A stretch of 64,000 nucleotides of DNA from Sphaerotilus mobilis. Its GTDB lineage: Bacteria > Pseudomonadota > Gammaproteobacteria > Burkholderiales > Burkholderiaceae_C. The stretch spans positions 124,001-188,000 of the forward strand of contig NZ_SGWV01000009.1 of the NCBI RefSeq assembly GCF_004216565.1, read 5' to 3'. Under the pieces are notes generated by a model. The model made no database searches and was not told the DNA's origin. It worked only from the letters and a program-made list of their open reading frames with translations. This document shows, in pieces, positions 20,097-29,700 of the stretch. The position numbers were made by a program, and so were the translations under genes. The first letter of the stretch is position 1, and each line of letters opens with the position of its first letter.

Positions 20097-20540
20097 ATGC
20101 CCAACACCATTCGCCTCCACCGCGTCCTGCGCGCACCGCCCGAGCGGGTTTATCGGGCTTTTCTGGATGCCGATGCGCTGGTCAAGTGGATCGCGCCGCA
20201 TGGCTTCACGGCCAAGGTCCATCACCTCGATGCGCGGGTCGGCGGGACCTACCGGATGTCGTTCACGAACTTCGCGAGCGGCCACAGCCATGCCTTCGGT
20301 GGCGAGTACCTGGAGCTGGTGCCCGGCGAGCGCATCCGCCACACCGACGTGTTCGACGACCCCAACCTGCCCGGCACGCTGACGGTCACCTTGACCTTCC
20401 GCCAGGTGTTCTGCGGCACCGAGCTGGACATCGTGCAGGAAGGCATCCCCGATGTGATCCCGGTCGAGGCCTGCCACATGGGCTGGCAGGAATCGCTGGC
20501 GCTGCTGGCCTTGCTGGTCGAGGCCGAGATCCCCGGCTGA
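20097..20540 (+). CDS. SRPBCC (AHSA1-like) family protein
   Basis: This 147-residue protein fits the Activator of Hsp90 ATPase homologue 1-like branch of the START/Bet v1 fold. Typical features are the N-terminal RVLRAPPERVYRAFLDADAL, WIAPHGFTAKVHHLDARVGG, the strand-rich centre and a C-terminal helix around GWQESLALLALLVEAE. Members bind small hydrophobic ligands in a cavity; no specific ligand can be named. The ATG at 20097 follows the palindrome at 20005-20042. A GTG-started gene begins 7 bases after its stop. Confidence 0.85.
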   Translation: MPNTIRLHRVLRAPPERVYRAFLDADALVKWIAPHGFTAKVHHLDARVGGTYRMSFTNFASGHSHAFGGEYLELVPGERIRHTDVFDDPNLPGTLTVTLTFRQVFCGTELDIVQEGIPDVIPVEACHMGWQESLALLALLVEAEIPG

Positions 20541-20547
20541 GCGTCCC

Positions 20548-21294
20548 GTGGACGACAGGGTCCGGCGCGAACTGGCCGCGCTCAACAACGCCTGCTGGTG
20601 CGAGGCCGTCTGCGCCGCCCACGGTGCCGGCGGGGTGATCGGGCCAGCTTTCTGGCTGACCCGGCATCGACCGCCGCCCTTCCATTCCAACCTCGTCACC
20701 GTCGCCGCCGACTTCGGCCGGGACGAGCTGGACGCGGTCCTGGCGTCGCTGGCCTCAGCGCCGATCGCACCGGACTGGACGATCAAGGACAGCCACGCCG
20801 CCTTCGACCTGGTCGAGGCCGGCTGGGGCGAGTTGTTCTCGGCCCACTGGATCTGGCGTGACGACCTTGCCGCCTTTCCCTTGTCGACGGCGCCTGCGGT
20901 GCGCCTGCACACCCCCGCCGACCGCGTGCGCTGGGAACGTGCCTGGCATGGGCTGCGCCACGACGACCGCGCCGAGCTGCCCTGGCGGCAGTTCCCCGAT
21001 GCCGTCTGGACGGACCCGCGCCATGGCTTCTACGCGGTGCTCGACGCGCAGGGACACATCAGCGCTGGCGCCATCGCCAACCGGTCGCCGGGCGTGGTCG
21101 GACTCTCCAACCTGTTCGTCGTCACCGGCGACCGGATGCGGGCGTGGGCCGCCTTGACCGATGCGATCGCCCGCGATCAGCCGGGCCGTCCATTGGTCGG
21201 CTACGAACGCGACGGCGACGACCTCGACGCCGCCCGCGCCGTCGGCTTCGAGCGCATCGGCGCCTTGCGGGTCTGGCAGCACCGCCCGGCATGA
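20548..21294 (+). CDS. Putative GNAT-fold protein
   Basis: This 248-residue protein starts with GTG, 7 bases after the previous stop. The C-terminal part, with GFYAVLDAQGHISAGAIANR, GVVGLSNLFVVTGD and the final LDAARAVGFERIGALRVWQ, resembles a GNAT acetyltransferase core. The N-terminal half (NNACWCEAVCAAHG onward) is not recognised. A substrate cannot be inferred. Tight spacing suggests co-transcription with the SRPBCC gene. Confidence 0.6.
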   Translation: MDDRVRRELAALNNACWCEAVCAAHGAGGVIGPAFWLTRHRPPPFHSNLVTVAADFGRDELDAVLASLASAPIAPDWTIKDSHAAFDLVEAGWGELFSAHWIWRDDLAAFPLSTAPAVRLHTPADRVRWERAWHGLRHDDRAELPWRQFPDAVWTDPRHGFYAVLDAQGHISAGAIANRSPGVVGLSNLFVVTGDRMRAWAALTDAIARDQPGRPLVGYERDGDDLDAARAVGFERIGALRVWQHRPA

Positions 21295-21363
21295 CGTGGC
21301 TGATACCCTGCCCGCACGTCTTCCGCCCACCGTCCCCATCCAACCTAAACCCGACCTGTCCAC

Positions 21364-21780
21364 ATGACCAGCTACGTCGAAGGCGCCCTGATCCAGGACG
21401 AACGCATCGTGCACATGGGCCGCATCAGCCTGTGGTCGCTCGCCCACCTGATTGCCCTGGGCGTACTCCTGCTGCCGGCCTTCGGTCTGGGCCTGATCTT
21501 TCTGATCAAGGCCTGGGTCCGCTACCGCACCACCGAACTGGCCGTGACCACGCGCCGCGTGATCGTCAAGTTTGGCCTGATCCGGCGCAGCACCGTCGAG
21601 ATCAACATCAACAAGGTCGAGAGCATCCAGGTCGACCAGGACATCCTCGGCCGGCTGTTCAACCACGGCACCCTGATCATTGCCGGCGCCGGCAACCCGC
21701 AGGCGCCGGTCAGCGGCATCTCCGACCCGATGGCCTTCCGGCGCGCCTTCATCGAGGCGCAGGATCAGGCGCGGGCCTGA
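21364..21780 (+). CDS. Bacterial PH-domain (bPH2/DUF304) membrane protein
   Basis: This 138-residue protein has one or two hydrophobic helices (about residues 22-50) followed by a bacterial pleckstrin-homology-like domain. Motifs are TTELAVTTRRVIVKFGLIRR, INKVESIQVDQDILGRLF and GTLIIAGAGNP. The arrangement matches YdbT/YvbH-like membrane PH proteins of unknown function. A promoter-like TGATACCCT lies near 21301, but no clear -35 was seen. Confidence 0.85.
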   Translation: MTSYVEGALIQDERIVHMGRISLWSLAHLIALGVLLLPAFGLGLIFLIKAWVRYRTTELAVTTRRVIVKFGLIRRSTVEININKVESIQVDQDILGRLFNHGTLIIAGAGNPQAPVSGISDPMAFRRAFIEAQDQARA

Positions 21781-21859
21781 ACCCAAGGCGTTGAACGCTG
21801 ACACGTCTCGTGTGGCTAGCCCGGATGCGGCTGACACAGGGGTCTGCTGAAATGCCGCC

Positions 21860-22477
21860 ATGCTGATGGAAACCTTGTCCTTCCGACGGATGACCCTGGT
21901 GCTGGGCCTGAGCCTGGCCACGCTTCTGACCGGCTGCGCCGCCACCCAGGTCCAGTCGACCGGTGAGCTGCTGCGCGGGCCGCTGTGCCAGCCTGGCTCG
22001 CCGCCGGTGTCGACGGTCATCTACTGGGCGCCGCAATGGCGGGTCGACCAGAAGGAGCCGGTGCGGCGTGAGCTGGCCGCGCTGCGGGGCATCCAGGACT
22101 TCGCGGCCCGCACCGACTGCCTGGCGGTGCGCGGCATCCACCGCCTCTCGGCCACGCAGCCGCTGTCCAACGACGCCGAGTTGCAGCGCCTGCCGGGCGG
22201 CGGCCGGGACGCGCCGGCGCTGCTGCTGCTGGTGGTTGTGCGCGAGCTTGGGCCGCGCCTGGAGATCGGCCTGCCGTGGGTGCTCGAAGGCGGCACCGAG
22301 GCCAGCATCGAGGTCCGTGTGCTCGACACCCGCACGTCGACCCGCCTGGCGAACGCGCAGACCTTGTGGCGCAACGGCGGGCGCTGGGTCATCAAGGGCG
22401 TCGGCACGCTGGACCGCGACATGAGCGCGGCGCTGACGGCCACGCTGATGGCGACGCCGTCGACCGGCACGCCCTGA
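21860..22477 (+). CDS. Hypothetical lipoprotein
   Basis: This 205-residue protein has a signal peptide with lipobox LTGC (Cys26), so it is probably a membrane lipoprotein. The mature part contains YWAPQWRVDQKEPVRRELA and a hydrophobic strand LLLLVVVRELGPRLEIGLPW. It ends in a region rich in Thr/Ala. I do not recognise the family. It is separated from its neighbours by 79 and 26 bases and could be transcribed with the downstream DUF1801 gene. Confidence 0.65.
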   Translation: MLMETLSFRRMTLVLGLSLATLLTGCAATQVQSTGELLRGPLCQPGSPPVSTVIYWAPQWRVDQKEPVRRELAALRGIQDFAARTDCLAVRGIHRLSATQPLSNDAELQRLPGGGRDAPALLLLVVVRELGPRLEIGLPWVLEGGTEASIEVRVLDTRTSTRLANAQTLWRNGGRWVIKGVGTLDRDMSAALTATLMATPSTGTP

Positions 22478-22503
22478 TCGGGCCGGACCGGAAGAGGTCG
22501 AAG

Positions 22504-22914
22504 ATGGGCCGTCCCGACACCGACCCGGTCACCGCGACCTGCAGCGACATCGATGCCTACATCGCGGCCCAGCCCGAAGCCGTGCGGCCATTGCTGGAAC
22601 AGGTTCGCGCCGCCGTCCGTCGGGCGGCTCCGGACGCGACCGAGGTCATCAGCTACCGGATCCCCGCCCTCCGACAGCACGGCGTGTTGGTCTACTTTGC
22701 CGGCTTCAAGCGCCACATCGGCTTCTACCCGCCGGTCCAGGGCGACGTCGACCTGCAGGCCGCTGCAGCGCCCTATGCCGGCGAGAAGGGCAACCTGCGC
22801 TTCCCGCTCGACCAGCCGCTGCCGCTGGACCTGATCGAGCGCATCACGCGGCTGCGGCGGGCACAGGATCTGGCGCTGCAGGCGACGCGGACGTCCCGGC
22901 AGCGTCGACCATGA
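22504..22914 (+). CDS. DUF1801 family protein (YdhG-like)
   Basis: This 136-residue protein shows the DUF1801 pattern: IDAYIAAQPEAVRPLLEQVR, then APDATEVISYRIPAL, and VYFAGFKRHIGFYPPV. The fold is known structurally, but the function is not established. The ATG at 22504 fits the domain start. Its TGA overlaps the ATG of the next gene (ATGA, 22911-22914). Confidence 0.85.
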   Translation: MGRPDTDPVTATCSDIDAYIAAQPEAVRPLLEQVRAAVRRAAPDATEVISYRIPALRQHGVLVYFAGFKRHIGFYPPVQGDVDLQAAAAPYAGEKGNLRFPLDQPLPLDLIERITRLRRAQDLALQATRTSRQRRP

Positions 22915-23315
22915 CCGGCCACGCCGCGAGCGACTTCGTCCGCATCGCCACCTGCGCCACGCCCACCGAAGCGCACCTGTTGCACGGCATGCTCGCCGCG
23001 GTCGGCCTTCATCCGCGCGTGGCCGACGCCAACTTCATCCAGGCCGACCCGTGGATGACCCAGGCCACCGGCGGCGTGCGTGTGCTGGTGCCCGCCGACG
23101 AGGTGGACGCCGCCCGGCGCGCGCTGGCCGACTTCCACGGCGGCGCACTCGCCTTGTCCGACGACGGCCCGGAATCCGGCGCGATCGACCGCGAGCCGCC
23201 CGAACCCACACCGCGCACGGTCGGCACGGGCTGGCGCTGGACCTTCCTGCTGCTGGCCGTGCTGGTTGCCGCCACCCACCTGGCCCGCAGCTGGTTCGCG
23301 CACCAGCCGCTTTGA
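22911..23315 (+). CDS. DUF2007 domain protein with C-terminal membrane helix
   Basis: This 134-residue protein has an N-terminal DUF2007 (putative signal-transducing) domain, IATCATPTEAHLLHGMLAAV to VRVLVPADEVDAARRALADF. A linker and one C-terminal helix (about residues 107-126) follow. The start overlaps the preceding DUF1801 stop. Function unknown. Confidence 0.8.
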   Translation: MTGHAASDFVRIATCATPTEAHLLHGMLAAVGLHPRVADANFIQADPWMTQATGGVRVLVPADEVDAARRALADFHGGALALSDDGPESGAIDREPPEPTPRTVGTGWRWTFLLLAVLVAATHLARSWFAHQPL

Positions 23316-23347
23316 GCTCTCCCACGCCACGATCGCTGGGAAGCCCG

Positions 23348-23842
23348 ATGAACACGCATGACACGCCCGATGAACGGTTTGCGCGGCTGGCCGCCGGGGT
23401 CGGTCTGGACCCGCAGGCCGAGATCCGCATCGGCGGGCACTATGTGCCGCTGCTGCGCCACGCCGACCAGGTCTGGATCAGCGGCCAGGTGCCGCGGATC
23501 GGCGATCGGGTGGTCGTCTGCGGCCGGGTCGGCGAGACCGTCACGCTGAACCAGGCCCGCCACGCCGCCCGCGTCGCCGTGCTGCGTGCGCTGGCGCTGA
23601 TTCAGCGCGAGCTGGGCAGCTTGTCGCGGGTGGCGGTGGTGCTGCGGTTGACGGTCTTCGTGCAGTCCGCATCCGACTTCACCCAACACAGCGAGGTCGC
23701 GGACGGCGCCTCCGACCTGCTGCACGAGGTGCTCGGAGAGTCAGGGCGGCACACGCGCACCTCCGTGGGCGTCCATCAGTTGCCCAAGGACGCGACGGTG
23801 GAGATCGACCTCGTCGCTGCCGTCATGCCCGCTTTCGCATGA
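23348..23842 (+). CDS. RidA/YjgF family protein
   Basis: This 164-residue protein matches the RidA family, whose best known member deaminates reactive enamine/imine intermediates. Typical segments are ADQVWISGQVPRIGD, TVTLNQARHAARVAVLRAL and the late TSVGVHQLPKDATVEIDLVA. The canonical catalytic Arg region reads RTSVGV, as in many members. The ATG at 23348 gives the normal length for the longer (about 155-aa) subgroup. The stop overlaps the next start (ATGA at 23839-23842). Confidence 0.9.
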   Translation: MNTHDTPDERFARLAAGVGLDPQAEIRIGGHYVPLLRHADQVWISGQVPRIGDRVVVCGRVGETVTLNQARHAARVAVLRALALIQRELGSLSRVAVVLRLTVFVQSASDFTQHSEVADGASDLLHEVLGESGRHTRTSVGVHQLPKDATVEIDLVAAVMPAFA

Positions 23843-24630
23843 AGCCATCGGCTCACCGCGCCCCATCGCGCCACGCATCCCTCGCCCAGCTGCGCCGCCA
23901 GCTGGAGCGACTGTCCTCGCCGCGGCTGCAGATGAGCCTGATCGTCGCGGTCACGGGGCTGGCCGGCTGGCTGGCGTCGGCCTTGTTGCTGGGTGTGTTC
24001 GGCGTCGATGCGATGGCGTGGCGCTATCCGCTGGCGGTGGGGTTCGCCTACCTGGTCTTCCTGGCCTTGTTGTGGGCCTGGCTGCGGCTGGATGTGTGGG
24101 ACGTGGCCGATCTGGTCGTGCAGGGGCCGGGCGGCATGGGCCGCAGCGGGGCGGGCTGTGCGCCGTCGGGCGGGGGCGGTGACTTCGGCGGCGGGGGCGT
24201 CACGGCATCGTTCGCGGCGCCCGATGCGGGCTTGGTCGAAGGTTGGCCGGGCGCTGTCGGCGATGTGGTCGGCGAAGCGGCCAGCGCCAGCCTGGAGGCC
24301 GATGAAGGCGCGATTCCGCTGCTGGCGCTGCTGGTGGTCGCCGCGATGGCGCTGGGCCTGGTCGTGACCGCAGCTTGGCTGGTGCAACTGGCGCCTGTGC
24401 TGTTCGCGGAACTGCTGCTGGACGGCACCTTGTCGTATGCGCTCTACCGCCGGCTCGATCGCCAGAGGCGGACCGACGACCGGCCGCACTGGCTGTCGAC
24501 CGCCGTGCGGAGGACCGCCTGGCCTTTCGTGCTGACCGCCGTGCTGATGGCGCTGACGGGCGCCGGACTGGCGCTGTCCGCACCGGGCGCGCACAGCCTG
24601 GGCGAGGTCATCGCGCGCTGGCGCGCCTGA
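23839..24630 (+). CDS. Hypothetical membrane protein with Gly-rich loop
   Basis: This 263-residue protein has about four predicted membrane helices (near residues 34-54, 58-80, 155-180 and 230-252). Between the second and third is a loop rich in Gly, including SGGGGDFGGGG. The family is not recognised. It is coupled to ridA through an ATGA overlap and converges on coaX across 28 bases. Confidence 0.65.
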   Translation: MKPSAHRAPSRHASLAQLRRQLERLSSPRLQMSLIVAVTGLAGWLASALLLGVFGVDAMAWRYPLAVGFAYLVFLALLWAWLRLDVWDVADLVVQGPGGMGRSGAGCAPSGGGGDFGGGGVTASFAAPDAGLVEGWPGAVGDVVGEAASASLEADEGAIPLLALLVVAAMALGLVVTAAWLVQLAPVLFAELLLDGTLSYALYRRLDRQRRTDDRPHWLSTAVRRTAWPFVLTAVLMALTGAGLALSAPGAHSLGEVIARWRA

Positions 24631-24658
24631 GGCCCGGGGGTGTCGTCGCTGAAGTGGT

Positions 24659-25450
24659 TCAGCCCGGCATCAACAGGCTGCGTTCGCGCGCCAGCCGCAG
24701 CAGGCCCTCGAAGACCAGCGTGTCGATGACCTCGATGTCGCGGTCGTGCAGGAGCTGGGCGAGCTTCACGGCCGCGCCGCCGCTCATCAGGATGCGGGGC
24801 GTGGCGCCGCAACGCAGCGTGAGCTGGCGGTGCATGCGTTCGACCGCACCGGCGATGCCGCTGGCGCCGCCGCTCATCAGGGCGTCGCTGGTGTTGGTCG
24901 GGAAGTCCTGCACCTCGCCGGTGGGCACGCGCAGGCCGGCGGTACCGGATTCGAGCGCCTTCAGCATCAGGCCGAAGCCCGGCAGGATCAGGCCACCGAG
25001 GAAGCAGCCCGACGGGTCCAGCGCGTCGACGGTGACCGCCGTGCCGACCATCACGACGATGGCGGGTGGCACCGGCGCGCCGACTGGCGTGTCGGCCTGC
25101 AGACGGGCTCGGGCACCCACCATCGCCACCCAGCGGTCGCTGCCCAGCCGGCTCGGGTGGTCGTAGCGGTTGACGATGCCGCCGCCGGTGGCCTGCGGCA
25201 CGACCCATTGCGGCGTCAGGTCCCAGAGTTCGAGCTGTTCTTCGACCCGCCGGCGCACCGCGTCACCGGCGACGACGCAGCCCAGCATTGCGCTGGGGTG
25301 CGGCAGGCGGGCCCAGTCGGTCTCGGCCAGCACGTCGATGGTTTCTAGGAAGACGGCGCCATGCGCCAGCAGCGTCGCACCGGGCGTCGCGGCGTCGTAG
25401 AGGCCCCACTTGAGACGGGTGTTGCCGATGTCGAGGGCCAGGAAACTCAT
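24659..25450 (-). CDS. coaX: Type III pantothenate kinase
   Basis: This 263-residue enzyme phosphorylates pantothenate, the first step of coenzyme A synthesis. ASKHA-family motifs are present: [15 protein letters not shown] (phosphate 1), [21 protein letters not shown] (phosphate 2) and [15 protein letters not shown], then [11 protein letters not shown]. CoaX is often downstream of birA, but here no birA is adjacent upstream (toward 25582). Confidence 0.95.
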   Translation of the reverse strand: MSFLALDIGNTRLKWGLYDAATPGATLLAHGAVFLETIDVLAETDWARLPHPSAMLGCVVAGDAVRRRVEEQLELWDLTPQWVVPQATGGGIVNRYDHPSRLGSDRWVAMVGARARLQADTPVGAPVPPAIVVMVGTAVTVDALDPSGCFLGGLILPGFGLMLKALESGTAGLRVPTGEVQDFPTNTSDALMSGGASGIAGAVERMHRQLTLRCGATPRILMSGGAAVKLAQLLHDRDIEVIDTLVFEGLLRLARERSLLMPG

Positions 25451-25582
25451 GGGGTGCCGCAGCGGGAGGATCGGTCCGGGCCAGTCACACGACCACCCGG
25501 GCGGGCTGCGATCGTAACGGCGGGTCGGTGAGCGCCCGCTGCGGGGCTGTCCCGCTGCCTGAGCGCGGCCGGGCGTGTTAGG

Positions 25583-26164
25583 TCAGCCTGCCAGCAGACG
25601 TTCGACCTGGGCGATCAGCTGGCGCGCCTCGGCCAGTCGCTGCGGGCGTGACAGCCGGGCCTGGACCTCGGGCAGCAGCACCATCAGGTCGTGCCGGTTG
25701 CGGGTCCGGCGCACGCGCAACAAGGTGACCGCGCCGCTGACCGGCACCTGGGTCAACAAGGCGTGCTGGATCAGGCTGCGGGCCTGCGCCAGGCCGGCGT
25801 CATGCTCGGCCAGATCGGCCAACTGGGTTGGCGACATCGGCGGCGCGAGCCCGATGGTGTCGAGCGAACCGGGGGCCGAACCGTCGACCGGTGGATGGGT
25901 GTGCGGCCGGGACAGCGACGGCGGCCAGCCGGTCATCTCTTCGGCGACCGGCGGCAAGGGGGCGCAGACGACGATCAGGCCGAGGGCTTCCAGCTCGTCG
26001 AGGTAGCCACGCGAGACGCCCTGCTGACGGGCGAGGCGCTGGACCTCGTCAACATCACGCCGCCCATCAACCAGCAGCAGCACCGTCCGGTGGCGCTGGG
26101 ACAGGCTGCGCTGGCTCGCCACAAGTTCGGCATGGCCGGCGGCCGTCTTGCACGGTATCCCCAA
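25583..26164 (-). CDS. Conserved hypothetical protein with TTG start
   Basis: This 193-residue protein is read from a TTG at 26164 with GAGGGGA just upstream, giving the N-terminus GIPCKTAAGHAELVASQ. The sequence has a helical, winged-helix-like region (RHRTVLLLVDGRRDVDEVQ to SRGYLDELEALGLI), a Pro-rich linker and a second helical domain ending EARQLIAQVERLLAG. The reading frame continues open upstream to 26608, but that part is Arg/Pro-rich, crosses the intergenic region and looks non-coding. The family is not named; function unknown. Confidence 0.65.
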   Translation of the reverse strand: MGIPCKTAAGHAELVASQRSLSQRHRTVLLLVDGRRDVDEVQRLARQQGVSRGYLDELEALGLIVVCAPLPPVAEEMTGWPPSLSRPHTHPPVDGSAPGSLDTIGLAPPMSPTQLADLAEHDAGLAQARSLIQHALLTQVPVSGAVTLLRVRRTRNRHDLMVLLPEVQARLSRPQRLAEARQLIAQVERLLAG

Positions 26165-26639
26165 GGTGTCCCCTCGTGCTGTGTGCCACCGTTGCCACAC
26201 TGGCACGGACGGCGGCCGGATTCTGCGCCGTTTTGACACCCCCGAACGGATGAGGTTCATGGCCCGCGCGGCACCGATGCCCGAACGCGACGGACAGTTC
26301 AGATTCATCAGACTCGGTCGGCAAGCGGACAAAAAGGCGGCGTCACGATCGTTGGTCCGGTCGGGAAGCTCGCGCCGCCTGCCCGGGACGATCGGACGCC
26401 GTTGTCCAAAAATGTCCCACCTAGTGAGGCCACCGTGAGGCGACCTCGCTAGAGATATCGCAGGAGCCGTGCCAGCGGCCGGCACCCGGCGATTCATGAC
26501 ACAGATCACGCTTGACACGGCCGATCGCCCATCGGCGCACCGAAGCGCGGCCTGGTGAACGTCCGGAATCCAGCGCCACGCACCAGGACCGTGCATAGCC
26601 AGCAGCAATAGGGTTACCCCGAGGTTGGCGCTGGCGCGA
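26165..26639. other. Gene-free region upstream of icmF
   Basis: No convincing ORF or RNA gene is seen in these 475 bases. They contain an imperfect inverted repeat, CTAGTGAGG (26421-26429) with CCTCGCTAG (26444-26452), inside a relatively AT-rich patch. A promoter for the reverse-strand TTG gene probably lies here, but I could not place one. Confidence 0.5.
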
Positions 26640-26668
26640 TGACGTTTACGTAAACGTCAACCTAGAAT
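26640..26668 (+). promoter_or_regulatory. Palindromic operator overlapping the icmF promoter
   Basis: TGACGTTTACGTAAACGTCA (26640-26659) is a perfect 20-bp palindrome. It is followed by a -10 element TAGAAT (26663-26668); an ATGACG at 26639-26644 can serve as a -35 with an 18-base spacer. The operator therefore fills the space between -35 and -10, the arrangement used by MerR-type regulators. From memory it resembles the LiuR motif of branched-chain amino acid genes; that identity is an inference. icmF starts 53 bases downstream. Confidence 0.75.
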
Positions 26669-26721
26669 CCGTTTTCGACCGCACCGTCCATCGCCCGGAC
26701 CACCCCACGGAGACATCCCGC

Positions 26722-29700
26722 ATGACCCAGCTCAGCGCCGACTACCAGGCCCTCGCGGCCTACCGCCCGACCCAGAAAGTGCGCTTCGTGACGGCCGCCA
26801 GCCTGTTCGACGGGCATGACGCGGCGATCAACATCATGCGGCGCATCCTGCAGGGCATGGGCGCCGAGGTGATCCACCTGGGTCATAACCGCTCGGTCGA
26901 CGAGGTGGTGACCGCCGCGCTGCAGGAAGACGCGCAGGGCATCGCGGTCAGCTCCTACCAGGGCGGCCACGTCGAGTACTTCAAGTACATGGTCGAGCTG
27001 CTGCGCGCGCGCGGCGGTGGCCACATCCAGGTCTTCGGCGGTGGCGGCGGGGTGATCGTGCCGGCCGAGATCCGCGACCTGGCCGACCACGGCGTGCGCA
27101 TCTTCAGCCCCGAGGACGGCCAGCGCATGGGCCTGCAAGGGATGATCGGCGAGATGGTCATGCGCTGCGACGTCGACCTGTCGCCGCACGCACCGACCGC
27201 CGTCGGCGCCCTGAAGGGCCACACCGAGTCGGCCTGGCGGGCGCTGGCGCAGCTCATCACCGCGCTTGAGAACGGCAAGGCCGACCCGACGCTCGCCGCT
27301 GCCGTGCGCGAGGCCGCCACCGTCGACAAGGCACCGGTCATCGGCATCACTGGCACCGGCGGCGCGGGCAAGTCCAGCCTGACCGACGAGCTGATCCGGC
27401 GCATCCGGCTCGACCAGGATGACCGCCTGCGCATCGCCGTCATCAGCATCGACCCGTCGCGCCGCAAGAGTGGCGGCGCCTTGCTGGGCGACCGCATCCG
27501 CATGAACGCGACGGGGCCGTGGCGCCACGGCCCGCGCGTCTACATGCGCAGCCTGGCCACCCGCGACACCGGCAGCGAGATCAGCGCCGCGCTACCCGAC
27601 GTGCTGGCGGCCTGCCAGGCGGCCGGCTTCGACCTGATCGTGGTGGAGACCTCCGGGATCGGTCAGGGCGACGCGGCGATCGTGCCGCTGGTCGATGTGC
27701 CGGTCTACGTGATGACGCCCGAGTTCGGCGCGGCCAGCCAGCTCGAGAAGATCGACATGCTGGACTTCGCCGAGTTCGTCGCCATCAACAAGTTCGACCG
27801 CAAGGGCGCGGCCGACGCGCTGCGCGACGTCGCCAAGCAGGTCCAGCGCAACCGCGAGGCCTTTGGCGTGCGGCCCGAGCAGATGCCAGTCTTCGGCACC
27901 ATGGCCAGCCGCTTCAACGACGACGGCGTGACCGCCCTCTACCAGGCGATCAAGGCCCGGCTGGTCCAGGCCGGTCTGGCGCTCGACGAGGGCCGGCTGC
28001 CGCAGGTCGACACCCGCCACAGCACGCACCAGACGCCGGTGGTGCCGGGCGCCCGGGTGCGCTACCTGGCCGAGATCGCCGACACCGTGCGCGGCTACAA
28101 GGCCCGCGCCCGCGCCCAGGCCCGGCTGGCGCGCGAGGTCCAGCAGCTGCGCGAAAGCGCCCGCATGCTGTTCGAGGCGATCCCCGAAAAGCACCGTGCC
28201 CGCGACGCGGTCACCGATCTGGCCGAGCAGCGCGACGCCCGCCTCGATGCCGACGCCCGCAAGCTGCTGGCCCAGTGGCCGCAGATGCAGGCCGCCTACG
28301 CGGGTGACGAGTACGTCGTGAAGATCCGCGACAAGGAAATCCGCACCCAGCTGACCCACACCACGCTGAGCGGCAACAAGGTCCGCAAGGTCGTGCTGCC
28401 ACGCTACGAGGACCACGGCGAGATCCTGAAGTGGCTGATGCTGGAGAACGTGCCCGGCAGCTACCCCTACACGGCCGGCGTGTTCGCCTTCAAGCGCGAG
28501 GGCGAGGACCCGACGCGCATGTTCGCCGGCGAGGGCGACGCCTTCCGCACCAACCGGCGCTTCAAGCTGGTCAGCGAGGGCATGCCGGCCAAGCGCCTGT
28601 CGACAGCCTTCGACTCGGTCACGCTCTACGGCAACGACCCGGACCCGCGCCCGGACATCTACGGCAAGGTCGGCAACTCGGGCGTCAGCATCGCCACGCT
28701 CGACGACCTGAAGGTGCTCTACGACGGCTTCGACCTGTGCTCGCCGACGACCAGCGTCAGCATGACGATCAACGGCCCGGCGCCGTCGATCCTGGCGATG
28801 TTCATGAACACCGCGATCGACCAGCAGCTGGCCAAGTTCAAGGCCGACAACGGCCGCGAGCCCACCGACACCGAGGCCGCCAAGATCCGCGCCTGGGTGC
28901 TGGCCAATGTGCGCGGCACCGTGCAGGCCGACATCCTCAAGGAAGACCAGGGCCAGAACACCTGCATCTTCTCGACCGAGTTCAGCCTGAAGGTGATGGG
29001 CGACATCGCCGAGTACTTCGTGCACCACGACGTGCGCAACTTCTACTCGGTCTCGATCAGCGGCTATCACATCGCCGAGGCCGGCGCGAACCCGATCAGC
29101 CAGCTCGCCTTCACGCTCAGCAACGGCTTCACCTTCGTGGAAGCGTATCTGGCGCGCGGCATGCACATCGACGACTTCGCGCCCAACCTGAGCTTCTTCT
29201 TCTCCAACGGCATGGACCCGGAATACACCGTGCTGGGCCGGGTCGCGCGGCGCATCTGGGCAGTCGCAATGAAGGACAAGTACGGCGCCAACGAGCGCAG
29301 CCAGAAGCTCAAGTACCACATCCAGACCAGCGGCCGCAGCCTGCACGCGCAGGAGATCCAGTTCAACGACATCCGCACGACGCTGCAGGCGCTGATCGCG
29401 ATCTACGACAACTGCAACTCGCTGCACACCAACGCCTTCGACGAGGCCATCACCACGCCGACCGAGGAGAGCGTGCGCCGGGCCATGGCCATCCAGCTCA
29501 TCATCAACCGCGAGTGGGGTCTGGCGAAGAACGAGAACCCGAACCAGGGCGCCTTCGTGATCGACGAGCTGACCGAGTTGGTCGAGGAAGCCGTGCTGGC
29601 CGAGTTCGAGAAGATCGCCGAGCGCGGCGGCGTCCTGGGCGCGATGGAGACGGGCTACCAGCGCAGCAAGATCCAGGAAGAGTCGATGCACTACGAGATG

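Noticed and set aside
26251-26438. Short forward ORF upstream of icmF
   Set aside because: Arg-rich translation, no ribosome site and no family resemblance; it lies in apparent regulatory DNA.
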